Shown piece after piece: positions 36,596 through 44,701 of a DNA stretch of 64,000 bases. Both the position numbers and the translations under genes were made by a program. Location: positions 930,001-994,000 of the forward strand of contig CANLOQ010000001.1 in NCBI GenBank assembly GCA_947492925.1, written 5' to 3'. The DNA comes from an uncultured Sulfitobacter sp. Lineage in GTDB: Bacteria; Pseudomonadota; Alphaproteobacteria; Rhodobacterales; Rhodobacteraceae. The stretch's first letter is position 1. Every line of letters begins with the position of its first letter. The notes below the pieces were generated by a model. It made no database searches. It was not told where the DNA came from and was given only the letters and a program-made list of their open reading frames with translations.

Positions 36596-37321
36596 TCAGC
36601 GGTCCCGCAGGGTCAGACCGCCTGCTTCGGCCAGTGCGTTAACAGTATCCATCCCGCACACCGGGGCTGGCACGTCAAGCTGGATCGGGCTTTTGCCCCG
36701 CTGCACCGTGCTGCGCATGTGCCGTTTACGGGCCTCTCGGACGATTTGTTTGATGTCTGCGACGTTGCGCTGCACGGTACGGCAGACGGCATGCAGGCTC
36801 ATCACCCGCTCTTCGTCAATTGGGGTCATGCGGGCGATTTTGGTGGCGGTGCTGAACGCGCTGCTGAGGTTCTCAAGCTGTAGATCCGCCAGGCTGGAGA
36901 AATACTGTAGATCTTCAAAGGCTAGTTTATCCTGCAGAACCGTCTGTTCGCAGGGGGCCGCGATGGCCGTTGCAATGATCCTGTCGTGTTGGTCGGGGTT
37001 GGTGGTGTATTGCAGCGTTGTATCCCACCGGACCTCGCGGTTTTCGCTGGCGTAGACATGAGCAAAACGCACGGTTTGCCGAGTGTCGGCACATCGCTGG
37101 AAAAACGGGATCGCTTCTCCGGGAAGGCTGTCGGGGGTGAGTGTTGACAGTGACTGGCCCGAGAGTTCAGAACGCGAATAACCCGACAGTGAAACGAAAG
37201 CGGTGTTCATGTCGACAAGGCTGAAGTCACTGTGCGGACTGAGACGTTCGATCACAAACATGGGCACAAAAAACTGATTCAGAACTTGCTCAAGTTCGGT
37301 GACCGACAGTGTACTAAACAT
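36596..37321 (-). CDS. PAS-domain protein without an obvious output domain
   Basis: A 241-residue protein whose residues about 15-135 form a PAS fold: NQFFVPMFVIERLSPHSDFS, VDMNTAFVSLSGYSRSELSG, and VYASENREVRWDTTLQYTT near the end. The C-terminal 100 residues are helical and charged (RTVQRNVADIKQIVREARKR) and match no known kinase, cyclase or DNA-binding domain with certainty. ATG 37321 is chosen; a 20-residue N-terminal extension to 37381 is weak. It lies between the paa promoter and a divergent Rieske oxygenase gene, so it may sense a ligand or redox state linked to aromatics, which is speculation. Confidence 0.75.
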   Translation of the reverse strand: MFSTLSVTELEQVLNQFFVPMFVIERLSPHSDFSLVDMNTAFVSLSGYSRSELSGQSLSTLTPDSLPGEAIPFFQRCADTRQTVRFAHVYASENREVRWDTTLQYTTNPDQHDRIIATAIAAPCEQTVLQDKLAFEDLQYFSSLADLQLENLSSAFSTATKIARMTPIDEERVMSLHAVCRTVQRNVADIKQIVREARKRHMRSTVQRGKSPIQLDVPAPVCGMDTVNALAEAGGLTLRDR

Positions 37322-37453
37322 CGTTGTTCCTTCGCTTGTGGCGAAAGGCTTAATCAGGAATGGTAAACAGAGTTTTGCCAAGACAAATAAAAATTGCTGC
37401 GTTAGTGACAGCCGGTGCTTACGCTTGCGGTGAATTCAAAGAGAGGGACGCAG

Positions 37454-38494
37454 ATGTTTTTGAAGAATGCCTGGTACGTGGCGGCCTGGGGCCATGAGAT
37501 TGACAATACCCTGCAACAGGTTGTCGTACTGGATGAGAAAATCTGCATGTTTCGGACAGAAACAGGCGAGGTTGTGGCGCTGGAAGACGCGTGCCCGCAT
37601 CGCAAGCTGCCCCTGTCGAAAGGCCGTATCAAGGGCGAAACGGTCGAGTGTGGCTATCACGGGCTGACGTTTGACTGTGCCGGTCAATGTGTCTGGGCCC
37701 CTGGCACGGGCCGCATCCCGTCCGAGGCGCGGGTGCGGGCCTATCCGATTGAGGAACGCTATGGGCTGGTTTGGATCTGGATGGGCAATGCCGCGATTGC
37801 CGATCCGGCGGACATCATGGAAATACCGAACTTTGATAACCCTGAGTGGGGTGTGAACACGGGTGCGGCGATGCATCTGGACTGCAATTACCTGCTGATG
37901 TGCGACAATCTGCTGGACCCGACCCATGTGGCGTGGGTGCACCAAAGCTCATTCGCGGCACCGGCCACCAAGGACACGCCGCTGCGGGTCAGCAAGACAG
38001 AGAACGGCGTGGTCGTGCACCGTTGGATGATGGATCATGAACCGGCCCCGTTTTACAAAAAAATCGTGGCGTTTGAGGGCAATTGTGACCGGTTGCAGCA
38101 TTACGAGGTGCGCTATCCCGGTCATGCGCTGATCCGTGCGGTTTTCACGCCTGCGGGCACGGGGGGCAAGGACGGGCCGCTGCACGATGATACGTTTATC
38201 ATGGACAGCTATAACTTCATGACCCCGGTGACGGCGTCCAAGACGCGGTACTACTGGTTTCAGCTGCGCAACCTGCGGCCCGATGATGCGGAACTGTCTG
38301 CGATGATGTCCGAAGATGTACGAATGGCCTTCGACGAAGACCGCGCCGTGCTGAACCAAGTGCAAATCGGGCTGGATGAAAAAACCTCGCCCCATATTGA
38401 TCTGGTGATTGACGCAGGGCCCCTGCGGTTCCGGCGGCAGCTGGAAGCGATGATCGCGGAAGAAGCGCTGGTGGATGAGAAGATGCGCGGTTAG
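37454..38494 (+). CDS. Rieske non-heme iron oxygenase, vanillate O-demethylase (VanA)-like
   Basis: A 346-residue oxygenase subunit. The Rieske 2Fe-2S ligands are CPHRKLPLSKG (C-x-H) and CGYHGLTFD (C-x2-H), residues about 47-70. The mononuclear iron site lies in LLMCDNLLDPTHVAWVHQ. It is closest in style to vanillate O-demethylase oxygenase, but related enzymes demethylate other methoxy-aromatics or amines. ATG 37454 has a GAGAGGGA site; the upstream frame to 37415 is not needed. No reductase (VanB-like) gene is adjacent, so electrons must come from another locus. The stop overlaps the convergent amidase stop by four bases. Confidence 0.85.
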   Translation: MFLKNAWYVAAWGHEIDNTLQQVVVLDEKICMFRTETGEVVALEDACPHRKLPLSKGRIKGETVECGYHGLTFDCAGQCVWAPGTGRIPSEARVRAYPIEERYGLVWIWMGNAAIADPADIMEIPNFDNPEWGVNTGAAMHLDCNYLLMCDNLLDPTHVAWVHQSSFAAPATKDTPLRVSKTENGVVVHRWMMDHEPAPFYKKIVAFEGNCDRLQHYEVRYPGHALIRAVFTPAGTGGKDGPLHDDTFIMDSYNFMTPVTASKTRYYWFQLRNLRPDDAELSAMMSEDVRMAFDEDRAVLNQVQIGLDEKTSPHIDLVIDAGPLRFRRQLEAMIAEEALVDEKMRG

Positions 38495-39936
38495 TCCGTC
38501 AAGGCCATCGGAGGCGGCGTGTAGCCGACGATCTCACGCTCTACCGCGCGGGTGAAGGCAAGGCAGGTATGATCGCGCCCGTGCCCGCCGATGGCCTGAT
38601 ACCCGACGGGCAGACCGCCAATTTGCGCCATTGGTCCAACGGAGGACGGCAGGCCCACGACGCCGGAATACCCCGACCAGAAGAGTTCTGTGTTTTCCAG
38701 TTGCTGCACGTTGTTGATCGGGATGCGGCGAAAGGCGCGCAGGCCTTTTTCGTCCTTCACAAACGCAGGGCCGGATGCCACGGGGGCAAGGATGATATCC
38801 ACATCTTCGAAGAAGGCGTCAAAGGCCATACGCGCGATGCGGCGCTGGTTGTCGAGGGTCAGCCATTCGCGGTGGCTCATCTGGGTGCCCGACATGCGGG
38901 TGCCGCCGATGCGCTTTACATCATCGGGGGCGTCGGCGTAGGGGGCGACCGCCGCGGCGGCGTCTGCATCGGTCATTCCAAAAGACAGGGCTGCGCCGAG
39001 GAGTTTGAGGTAAAGGGTGAAATGCGCCTCACTGTCGATGTCGGGCAGACGGTCGCGGATGACGGTGGCACCGGCGCTTTCCAGCTGATCGGCAAAGGTG
39101 ACAAGCGTGTCGAGGTAGCGGGTATCAACGGGCGAGGCGGGGTCACCGGGCATCAAAGCGACCTTGAATTCCGATAGGTTGCGGCGTGTATCGGCAGGCA
39201 GCGCGGGCTGCCAGAGCGAGGCGTCATAGCGGGAGGGTCCCGACAGGATGTCAAAGGCAAGTGACAGGTCCTGCGCCGACCGTGCGATGGGGCCGGCCAC
39301 GGCGATATCGACGTCGCCGTACCAGCCTTCAAGCGTGTGGCCCACTTTGGAGACAACGCCCCATGTCGGCTTCAATCCGAAAACCCCGTTGAAATGCGCG
39401 GGGTTGCGGATGGACGAGCCGATGTCGCTGCCGACTTCAAGCGCGGACATACCGGTGGCGACAGCAACACCCGATCCGCCCGATGATCCGCCCGGTGTGC
39501 GCGTGATGTCCCAGGGGTTTGAGGTGGACCCGTAGATTTCGTTGAAGCTTTGCCATTCGACCAGCTTCAGCGGCACGTTGGTTTTGCCAAACACGATCCC
39601 CCCTGCCGCGCGGTAGCGTTTGACGGCGTCGGAATCGGTGTGGCGGATGTTGTCGCGCAGTTCAGGGATGCCGAGCGTGGTCGGACTGCCTGCAAGATCA
39701 AAGCTTTCCTTGACCGTGATTGGCACGCCGTGCAGTGGGCCACGTCGGTTGCCGGCCGCCTGCTCTGCATCGCATTTCTGCGCTTCAGCCATCGCGCCCG
39801 CGCGGTCCTGCCAGATGACGGCGTTCAGCGTGGGATTGATGCGGTCAATCTGTGCAAAGACGGTTTCAAGTTCCTGCACGGCGGTTGTCGCACCGGTGCG
39901 GATGTCGGCGGCGATCTGCGTGGCGCTGCGGATCAT
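38491..39936 (-). CDS. Amidase-signature family amidase
   Basis: A 481-residue Ser-Ser-Lys hydrolase. The catalytic region is visible: TVKESFDLAGSPTTLG carries the Lys, and TPGGSSGGSGVAVATGMSAL and VGSDIGSSIRNPAHFNGVFG carry the two serines. The family cleaves amide bonds in small amides, peptides or aryl acylamides; the substrate cannot be read from sequence. ATG 39936 lies two bases after the M20 hydrolase stop, so they are translated together. It closes the dpp-M20-amidase operon. Confidence 0.9.
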   Translation of the reverse strand: MIRSATQIAADIRTGATTAVQELETVFAQIDRINPTLNAVIWQDRAGAMAEAQKCDAEQAAGNRRGPLHGVPITVKESFDLAGSPTTLGIPELRDNIRHTDSDAVKRYRAAGGIVFGKTNVPLKLVEWQSFNEIYGSTSNPWDITRTPGGSSGGSGVAVATGMSALEVGSDIGSSIRNPAHFNGVFGLKPTWGVVSKVGHTLEGWYGDVDIAVAGPIARSAQDLSLAFDILSGPSRYDASLWQPALPADTRRNLSEFKVALMPGDPASPVDTRYLDTLVTFADQLESAGATVIRDRLPDIDSEAHFTLYLKLLGAALSFGMTDADAAAAVAPYADAPDDVKRIGGTRMSGTQMSHREWLTLDNQRRIARMAFDAFFEDVDIILAPVASGPAFVKDEKGLRAFRRIPINNVQQLENTELFWSGYSGVVGLPSSVGPMAQIGGLPVGYQAIGGHGRDHTCLAFTRAVEREIVGYTPPPMALTD

Positions 39937-39938
39937 GC

Positions 39939-41108
39939 TCAGCCGCCCATCGGCATGCGGCGTTCGGCCAGACGCGCCATGATCGACGCACCCACGGGCA
40001 AGAGTTCCGGTCCCAGCACGAAGCCGGGATTGTGGAGCGGCATGGTGCCTGCGTGACCGACACGGCAATAGGCACCCGGCACGATCTTGAGCATATCCGC
40101 AAAATCTTCGGACCCGGTTGCGGGTTCGGCATCGTCCGATACGTTTTCGGCCCCGACAATCTCGGCTGCGGCTTCCATGTAGGCGTCTGAAAGCTGGTCG
40201 TCATTGACCAGCACGTCAAAGATGTTGCGCATGTCGAGCGTGATTTCGACCCCGTAGGCCTTGGCAAAACCATCGCAGAGGTCCTGCATCCGCTCTTGTG
40301 CCAGTTTGATGACGTCATCTTTGAAATACCGCACGGTGCCTGCCAGCGTCGCAGTGTCAGGCACGACGTTATAGGCGGAGCCGGAGTGGATTTGCGTGAC
40401 GGAGACGACACAGGCGTCCAGTGGCGCGATGTTGCGCGACACGATGGACTGGATCTGCCCGACAAGGGCGGAGGCGATGACCACCGGGTCACGGCTGGCC
40501 TGTGGCATGGCGGCGTGGCTTCCCCGGCCCTGAATGTGGATGTCAAAGAACGACGCACCCGCCATTGCGGTGCCCTTGCAGATGGAGAATTTGCCGGGCT
40601 GGCCATCGGGAAAGTTGTGCATGCCGTAGACTTCATCCACCGGAAAGCGGTCGAACAGCCCTTCGGCAATCATCCCGCGCGCGCCGCCCAGCCCTTCCTC
40701 GGCCGGTTGAAAGATCAGCACGGCGGTGCCGTCAAAATCGCGGGTGGCGGCAAGGTGTTTGGCCGCGCCCAGCAGCATGGTTGTGTGGCTGTCGTGACCG
40801 CAGGCGTGCATGACGCCGGGGTTTTTCGAGGAGTAATCGAGGTTGGTCTGTTCATCAATTGGCAGGGCGTCCATGTCGGCACGCAACCCGATGCGGCGCT
40901 TGCTGTCGCCCTTGCCCTTGATGATGCCGACAACGCCTGTCTTGGCGATGCCCTCGTGCACCTCATCCACCCCGTAGGCGCGCAACTTTTCAGCGACAAT
41001 TCCGGCGGTGCGGACTTCGGTAAAGCCAATTTCGGGATGCGCGTGCAGATCCTTGAAAATCTCGGTCAGCTCTGCTGTGCTCTCGTCGATGATCGGTAGA
41101 ATGCCCAT
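39939..41108 (-). CDS. M20-family amidohydrolase (hippurate / N-acyl amino acid hydrolase type)
   Basis: A 389-residue metal-dependent hydrolase. Metal-site motifs are MHACGHDSHTTMLLGAAKHL, the dimer-domain start GSHAAMPQASRDPV, and the catalytic EE pair in PAEEGLGGARGM. Family members remove acyl groups from amino acids or open ureido bonds. A SD of AAAAGGAG stands before ATG 41108. It follows the double ATPase gene after 63 bases and precedes an amidase gene, which fits intracellular trimming of an imported amide. Confidence 0.92.
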   Translation of the reverse strand: MGILPIIDESTAELTEIFKDLHAHPEIGFTEVRTAGIVAEKLRAYGVDEVHEGIAKTGVVGIIKGKGDSKRRIGLRADMDALPIDEQTNLDYSSKNPGVMHACGHDSHTTMLLGAAKHLAATRDFDGTAVLIFQPAEEGLGGARGMIAEGLFDRFPVDEVYGMHNFPDGQPGKFSICKGTAMAGASFFDIHIQGRGSHAAMPQASRDPVVIASALVGQIQSIVSRNIAPLDACVVSVTQIHSGSAYNVVPDTATLAGTVRYFKDDVIKLAQERMQDLCDGFAKAYGVEITLDMRNIFDVLVNDDQLSDAYMEAAAEIVGAENVSDDAEPATGSEDFADMLKIVPGAYCRVGHAGTMPLHNPGFVLGPELLPVGASIMARLAERRMPMGG

Positions 41109-41171
41109 TGCGTGGCTCCTTTTCATTGGTTGCGGCAGGGTCGGCCAGAACGGGCCGGGGATCAAGCAGGC

Positions 41172-42788
41172 TTAGACAGCCTTGCCTGATCCAAATTCGA
41201 CATCCGTGCCCGGTGCCGCGCTGAGCAGCAGTTGGGTGTATTCCTGCGTCGGATTGGCAAAGACATCGCTTGTTGGTCCCTGCTCTACCACAATGCCGTT
41301 TTGCATCACGATCAGACGGTCACAGATTTGCGCCGCCACGCGCAGGTCGTGGGTGATGAACAACATGGCAAGGCGGTATTTGTCGCGGATGTCATCAAGC
41401 AGTTCCAGCACCTGCGCCTGAACGGAAACATCAAGGGCCGAGACGGCCTCATCCGCGATCAGGATGTCGGGTTTTACGGCCAGGGCGCGGGCGATGCAGA
41501 TACGCTGTCGCTGGCCGCCGGAAAACTGGTGCGGATAGCGTTCAAGCGCATCGGATTGCAGACCCACAAGCGCCATCAGGTCGCGCGCCTCACGCAGTGC
41601 GTCCTCGCGGCTGACGCCGAAGTTCATCGGTGCCTCGATAAGGGACAGGCCGATGGTGCGGCGTGGGTTGAGCGAGCGGTAGGGGTCCTGAAACACGATC
41701 TGGACGCGGCTGCGGATGGCGCGCAGACGGCTTTCGCGCATGGTGGCGATTTCAGTGCCTTGCAGGTTGATTGTGCCGCTGGTCGGGTCGATCAGGCGGG
41801 CAATGCAGCGGGCGACGGTGGATTTGCCCGAGCCGCTTTCCCCCACGATGCCGAGTGTTTCGCCGCGTGCCACATCAAGATCAATGTCCTTGGCCGCATG
41901 CACGATCCGGTCACGCGACAAAAGCCCGGTGCGGCCATAGACCTTGTTCAGCCCGCGTACGGTAATCGCGGGATCACCATCGACGGGCGTGCGCTGGGGC
42001 GGTTTCATGGACGGGACCGAGGCCATCAACATTTGTGTATAGGGCTGCGTCGGGTTTTGCAGGATCTGGTCACGGGGTCCCTGCTCGACGATGCTGCCGT
42101 GCTGCATGACGACGATGCGGTCTGCAATTTCGGCCACAACGCCAAAGTCGTGGGTGATGAACAAAACACCGGTGCCGCGGCGTTCCTGCATTTCTTTCAC
42201 CAGTTTCAGGATTTGCGCCTGTGTAGTCACGTCAAGTGCGGTGGTCGGTTCGTCCGCAATCAGCAATGCAGGGTCCAGCACAAGGGCCATCGCGATCATG
42301 ATGCGCTGGCGTTGGCCGCCGGATAATTGGTGCGGAAAGCTGTCGACCATGCGCTCGGGATCGGGCAGATGCACGTGATCCATGATCTCGATCGCGCGGG
42401 CGCGGCGCTGGGATTTGCTGAGGTCGGTGTGAATCTCAAGCACTTCCTCGATCTGTTCGCCAACGCGTGCGACGGGGTTCAGCGCCGTCATCGGCTCCTG
42501 AAAGATCATCGCCATCTTGGTGCCGCGCAGATCGCGCAGGCGGTTGGGGGTGGCGGCAAGGGTGTCTTCGCCCAGAAGCTTTGTTTCACCCTCGCTGGGT
42601 TTGAGTTCCTTGGGCAGCAGGCCCATGACGGCCTGTGCTGTCACGGATTTGCCTGATCCGCTTTCCCCCACCACACAGACCAGTTCGCCCGCGCCGACGG
42701 AAAAGGTGATATTTTCAACCGCGTTCTTGCGGTCGGACGAGCCAGGCAGACGAACGGTCAGCCCTGTTACATCAAGTACGTTGCTCAT
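41172..42788 (-). CDS. Fused two-ATPase subunit of a dipeptide/oligopeptide ABC transporter (DppD-DppF fusion)
   Basis: A 538-residue protein with two complete ATPase units. Unit one (about 1-260): GESGSGKSVTAQAVMG Walker A, LSGGQRQRIMIAMALV, LLIADEPTTALDVTTQ. Unit two (about 285-530): GESGSGKSTVARCIAR, FSGGQRQRICIARALA, ILIADEAVSALDVSVQ. Each unit ends with an oligopeptide-transporter C-terminal region (GPRDQILQNPTQPYT, GPTSDVFANPTQEYT). The Asp-Ala in the second Walker B (DEAVS rather than DEPTS) is common in such second units. It powers the DppBC-type permeases upstream. Confidence 0.96.
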   Translation of the reverse strand: MSNVLDVTGLTVRLPGSSDRKNAVENITFSVGAGELVCVVGESGSGKSVTAQAVMGLLPKELKPSEGETKLLGEDTLAATPNRLRDLRGTKMAMIFQEPMTALNPVARVGEQIEEVLEIHTDLSKSQRRARAIEIMDHVHLPDPERMVDSFPHQLSGGQRQRIMIAMALVLDPALLIADEPTTALDVTTQAQILKLVKEMQERRGTGVLFITHDFGVVAEIADRIVVMQHGSIVEQGPRDQILQNPTQPYTQMLMASVPSMKPPQRTPVDGDPAITVRGLNKVYGRTGLLSRDRIVHAAKDIDLDVARGETLGIVGESGSGKSTVARCIARLIDPTSGTINLQGTEIATMRESRLRAIRSRVQIVFQDPYRSLNPRRTIGLSLIEAPMNFGVSREDALREARDLMALVGLQSDALERYPHQFSGGQRQRICIARALAVKPDILIADEAVSALDVSVQAQVLELLDDIRDKYRLAMLFITHDLRVAAQICDRLIVMQNGIVVEQGPTSDVFANPTQEYTQLLLSAAPGTDVEFGSGKAV

Positions 42789-42791
42789 GCC

Positions 42792-43694
42792 CTACACCCG
42801 TTTCGAAAAGCGCGGATCCATAGTGTCGCGCAGGCCGTCGCCAAGGATGTTCACCGCGAGAACGGTGAGACCAAGGATGGCACCGGGATAAAGGATGTTG
42901 TGCGGATGCAGTTGGAACACCTGACGCCCTTCGGCCATGATGTTGCCCCATGTGGGAATGTCCGGCGGGATGCCGATGCCCAGAAAGCTGAGGATCGCCT
43001 CGACGATGATCGCACTTGCGACGATAAACGTGCCCTGCACGATCAGCGGGGCCAGTGTGTTGGGCAGCACATGGCGCATCAGCAGCGTTGGTGTGGGCGT
43101 GCCAGCGGTGATTGCGGCCTCCACATAGGGTTCCTCTCGGATAGACAGGACGACGGACCGGACCAATCGCACCACGCGGGGGATTTCCGACACGACGATG
43201 GCGATGATCACCGATAAGAGCCCGGCGGAAAAAAGCGAGACAACGGCGATGGCCAGCAGGATTGCCGGGATCGCCATCATCCCGTCCATGATCCGCATGA
43301 TGATGCCGTCGGCCCAGCGGAAATAGCCTGCCAGCAAGCCGATGAGGGTGCCGAGGAAAATGGCGATGGCGGCCACGGACACGCCGACGATCAACGATGT
43401 GCGCGCGCCATAGACGACGCGGCTGTAGATGTCGCGGCCCAACGTATCCGAGCCCATGCGGTAGGTGACGGGTATCTTCTGGCCGGTGTCATAGTCGCGC
43501 ACTGTGGTTTCAAACCCCGGTGGTTTGTTGCGGTTGGCCGGGCTGATGCCCGCCGGATCGCGGGTGTCGAGATAGGGAGCCAGCAGCCCGATGAGAACGA
43601 TCACCAGCGCCAGCCCGCCACCGATCAGCACGGAGGTGTTTGAAAAGACGCGGCCAAGGGTCTGGCGAAAGGGGGATTGGTCGACGGCGGCCAT
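42792..43694 (-). CDS. Dipeptide-type ABC transporter permease (DppC-like)
   Basis: A 300-residue permease with an N-terminal cytosolic lead, a first membrane segment (VLIGGGLALVIVLIGLLAPYL) and four or five more. The coupling loop is EEPYVEAAITAGTPTPTLLMRHVLPNTLAPL (the EAA-like signature lies within the first 15 residues). It pairs with the DppB-like gene, whose stop overlaps its start by one base. The family identity is clear; the substrate is not. Confidence 0.95.
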   Translation of the reverse strand: MAAVDQSPFRQTLGRVFSNTSVLIGGGLALVIVLIGLLAPYLDTRDPAGISPANRNKPPGFETTVRDYDTGQKIPVTYRMGSDTLGRDIYSRVVYGARTSLIVGVSVAAIAIFLGTLIGLLAGYFRWADGIIMRIMDGMMAIPAILLAIAVVSLFSAGLLSVIIAIVVSEIPRVVRLVRSVVLSIREEPYVEAAITAGTPTPTLLMRHVLPNTLAPLIVQGTFIVASAIIVEAILSFLGIGIPPDIPTWGNIMAEGRQVFQLHPHNILYPGAILGLTVLAVNILGDGLRDTMDPRFSKRV

Positions 43695-44635
43695 CAGTAA
43701 CGGATCCTTGGGTCAAGCAGGGTATAGCTGACATCAACGGCGAGGTTGATCAGCACATAGACAACAGAGAAAAACAGAATGACCGCCTGAATGGTCGGGA
43801 AATCGCGGTTCAGCACCGCCTCGACCGTCAGGAGGCCCAGACCGGGGATGGTGAACACGCTTTCGGTGACGACCACACCGCCGATGAGAATGGCGATGGC
43901 AAGGCCGATCACGGTGACGATGGGCACGGCGGCATTGCGCAGGGCATGGCGCATCAGCACGCGGGATTCTGTCTGGCCTTTAGCGCGGGCGGTGCGGATG
44001 TAATCTTCGCCCAGCACCTCAAGCACCGACGTGCGGGTCATCCGTGCGATAAAGGCGACAAAAATCACCGACAGGGCAATTGCGGGCAGGATCAGACGGT
44101 AAAGCCATTCACCCACACCGTCCGCGATGCGCGCGTAGCCCTGCACCGGAAGCCAGCCCAGTTGCACGGAAAAGACGTAGATCAGGCCGTAGCCGATCAC
44201 GAAGACCGGCAGGGAAAACCCCAGAACGGAAAACCCCATGATGCCCCGGTCCATCCAGCTGCCTTGCTTGTAGGCGGCGATGGTGCCCAGCGGCACGGCG
44301 ATCAGCACGGTAAATATGATGGTCAGAAGTGACAACGACAGCGTTGGTTCGATCCGGCTGAGGATCAGTTCGCTCACCTCTTTTTTGTAGTAGAAACTCT
44401 CGCCCAGCTCGAACCGGAGCATGTCGGAAATCCACAGGCCAAACTGCTTCCACAGCGGTTCATCCAACCCAAGCTTGGCGCGGATTTCAGCGATTTGGGC
44501 ATCGTTGGCAAAATCCCCCGCCAGCATCGCGGCCGGGTCGCCGGGTGTCAGACGCAGCAAAAGAAAGATGAATACCGCGACAAACAGCATCACAGGTATC
44601 GTCGCCAGTATGCGTTTGATCAGATAGCTTAACAT
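43694..44635 (-). CDS. Dipeptide-type ABC transporter permease (DppB-like)
   Basis: A 313-residue permease with the DppB start (LSYLIKRILATIPVMLFVAV, LRLTPGDPAAMLAGDF) and the loop EDYIRTARAKGQTESRVLMR. It has about six membrane segments. A hairpin stands between it and the binding-protein gene upstream. The periplasmic half suits a partner of the DppA-like protein. Confidence 0.95.
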   Translation of the reverse strand: MLSYLIKRILATIPVMLFVAVFIFLLLRLTPGDPAAMLAGDFANDAQIAEIRAKLGLDEPLWKQFGLWISDMLRFELGESFYYKKEVSELILSRIEPTLSLSLLTIIFTVLIAVPLGTIAAYKQGSWMDRGIMGFSVLGFSLPVFVIGYGLIYVFSVQLGWLPVQGYARIADGVGEWLYRLILPAIALSVIFVAFIARMTRTSVLEVLGEDYIRTARAKGQTESRVLMRHALRNAAVPIVTVIGLAIAILIGGVVVTESVFTIPGLGLLTVEAVLNRDFPTIQAVILFFSVVYVLINLAVDVSYTLLDPRIRY

Positions 44636-44661
44636 GGTGTGTCCTGCGTCCCTTGGTCGGA

Positions 44662-44681
44662 GCGGCGAAATGAACCGCCGC
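44662..44681. repeat. Hairpin between binding-protein and permease genes
   Basis: GCGGCG (44662-44667) and CGCCGC (44676-44681) form a stem with an eight-base loop. It sits where many ABC operons carry a 3' structure that raises binding-protein mRNA above permease mRNA. Confidence 0.4.
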
Positions 44682-44701
44682 CCCGTTTCATTGTGTCAGG
44701 C

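Noticed and set aside
35273-36883. A 536-codon plus-strand open frame opposite the thiolase
   Set aside because: It is antisense to the thiolase, whose active-site motifs are intact.
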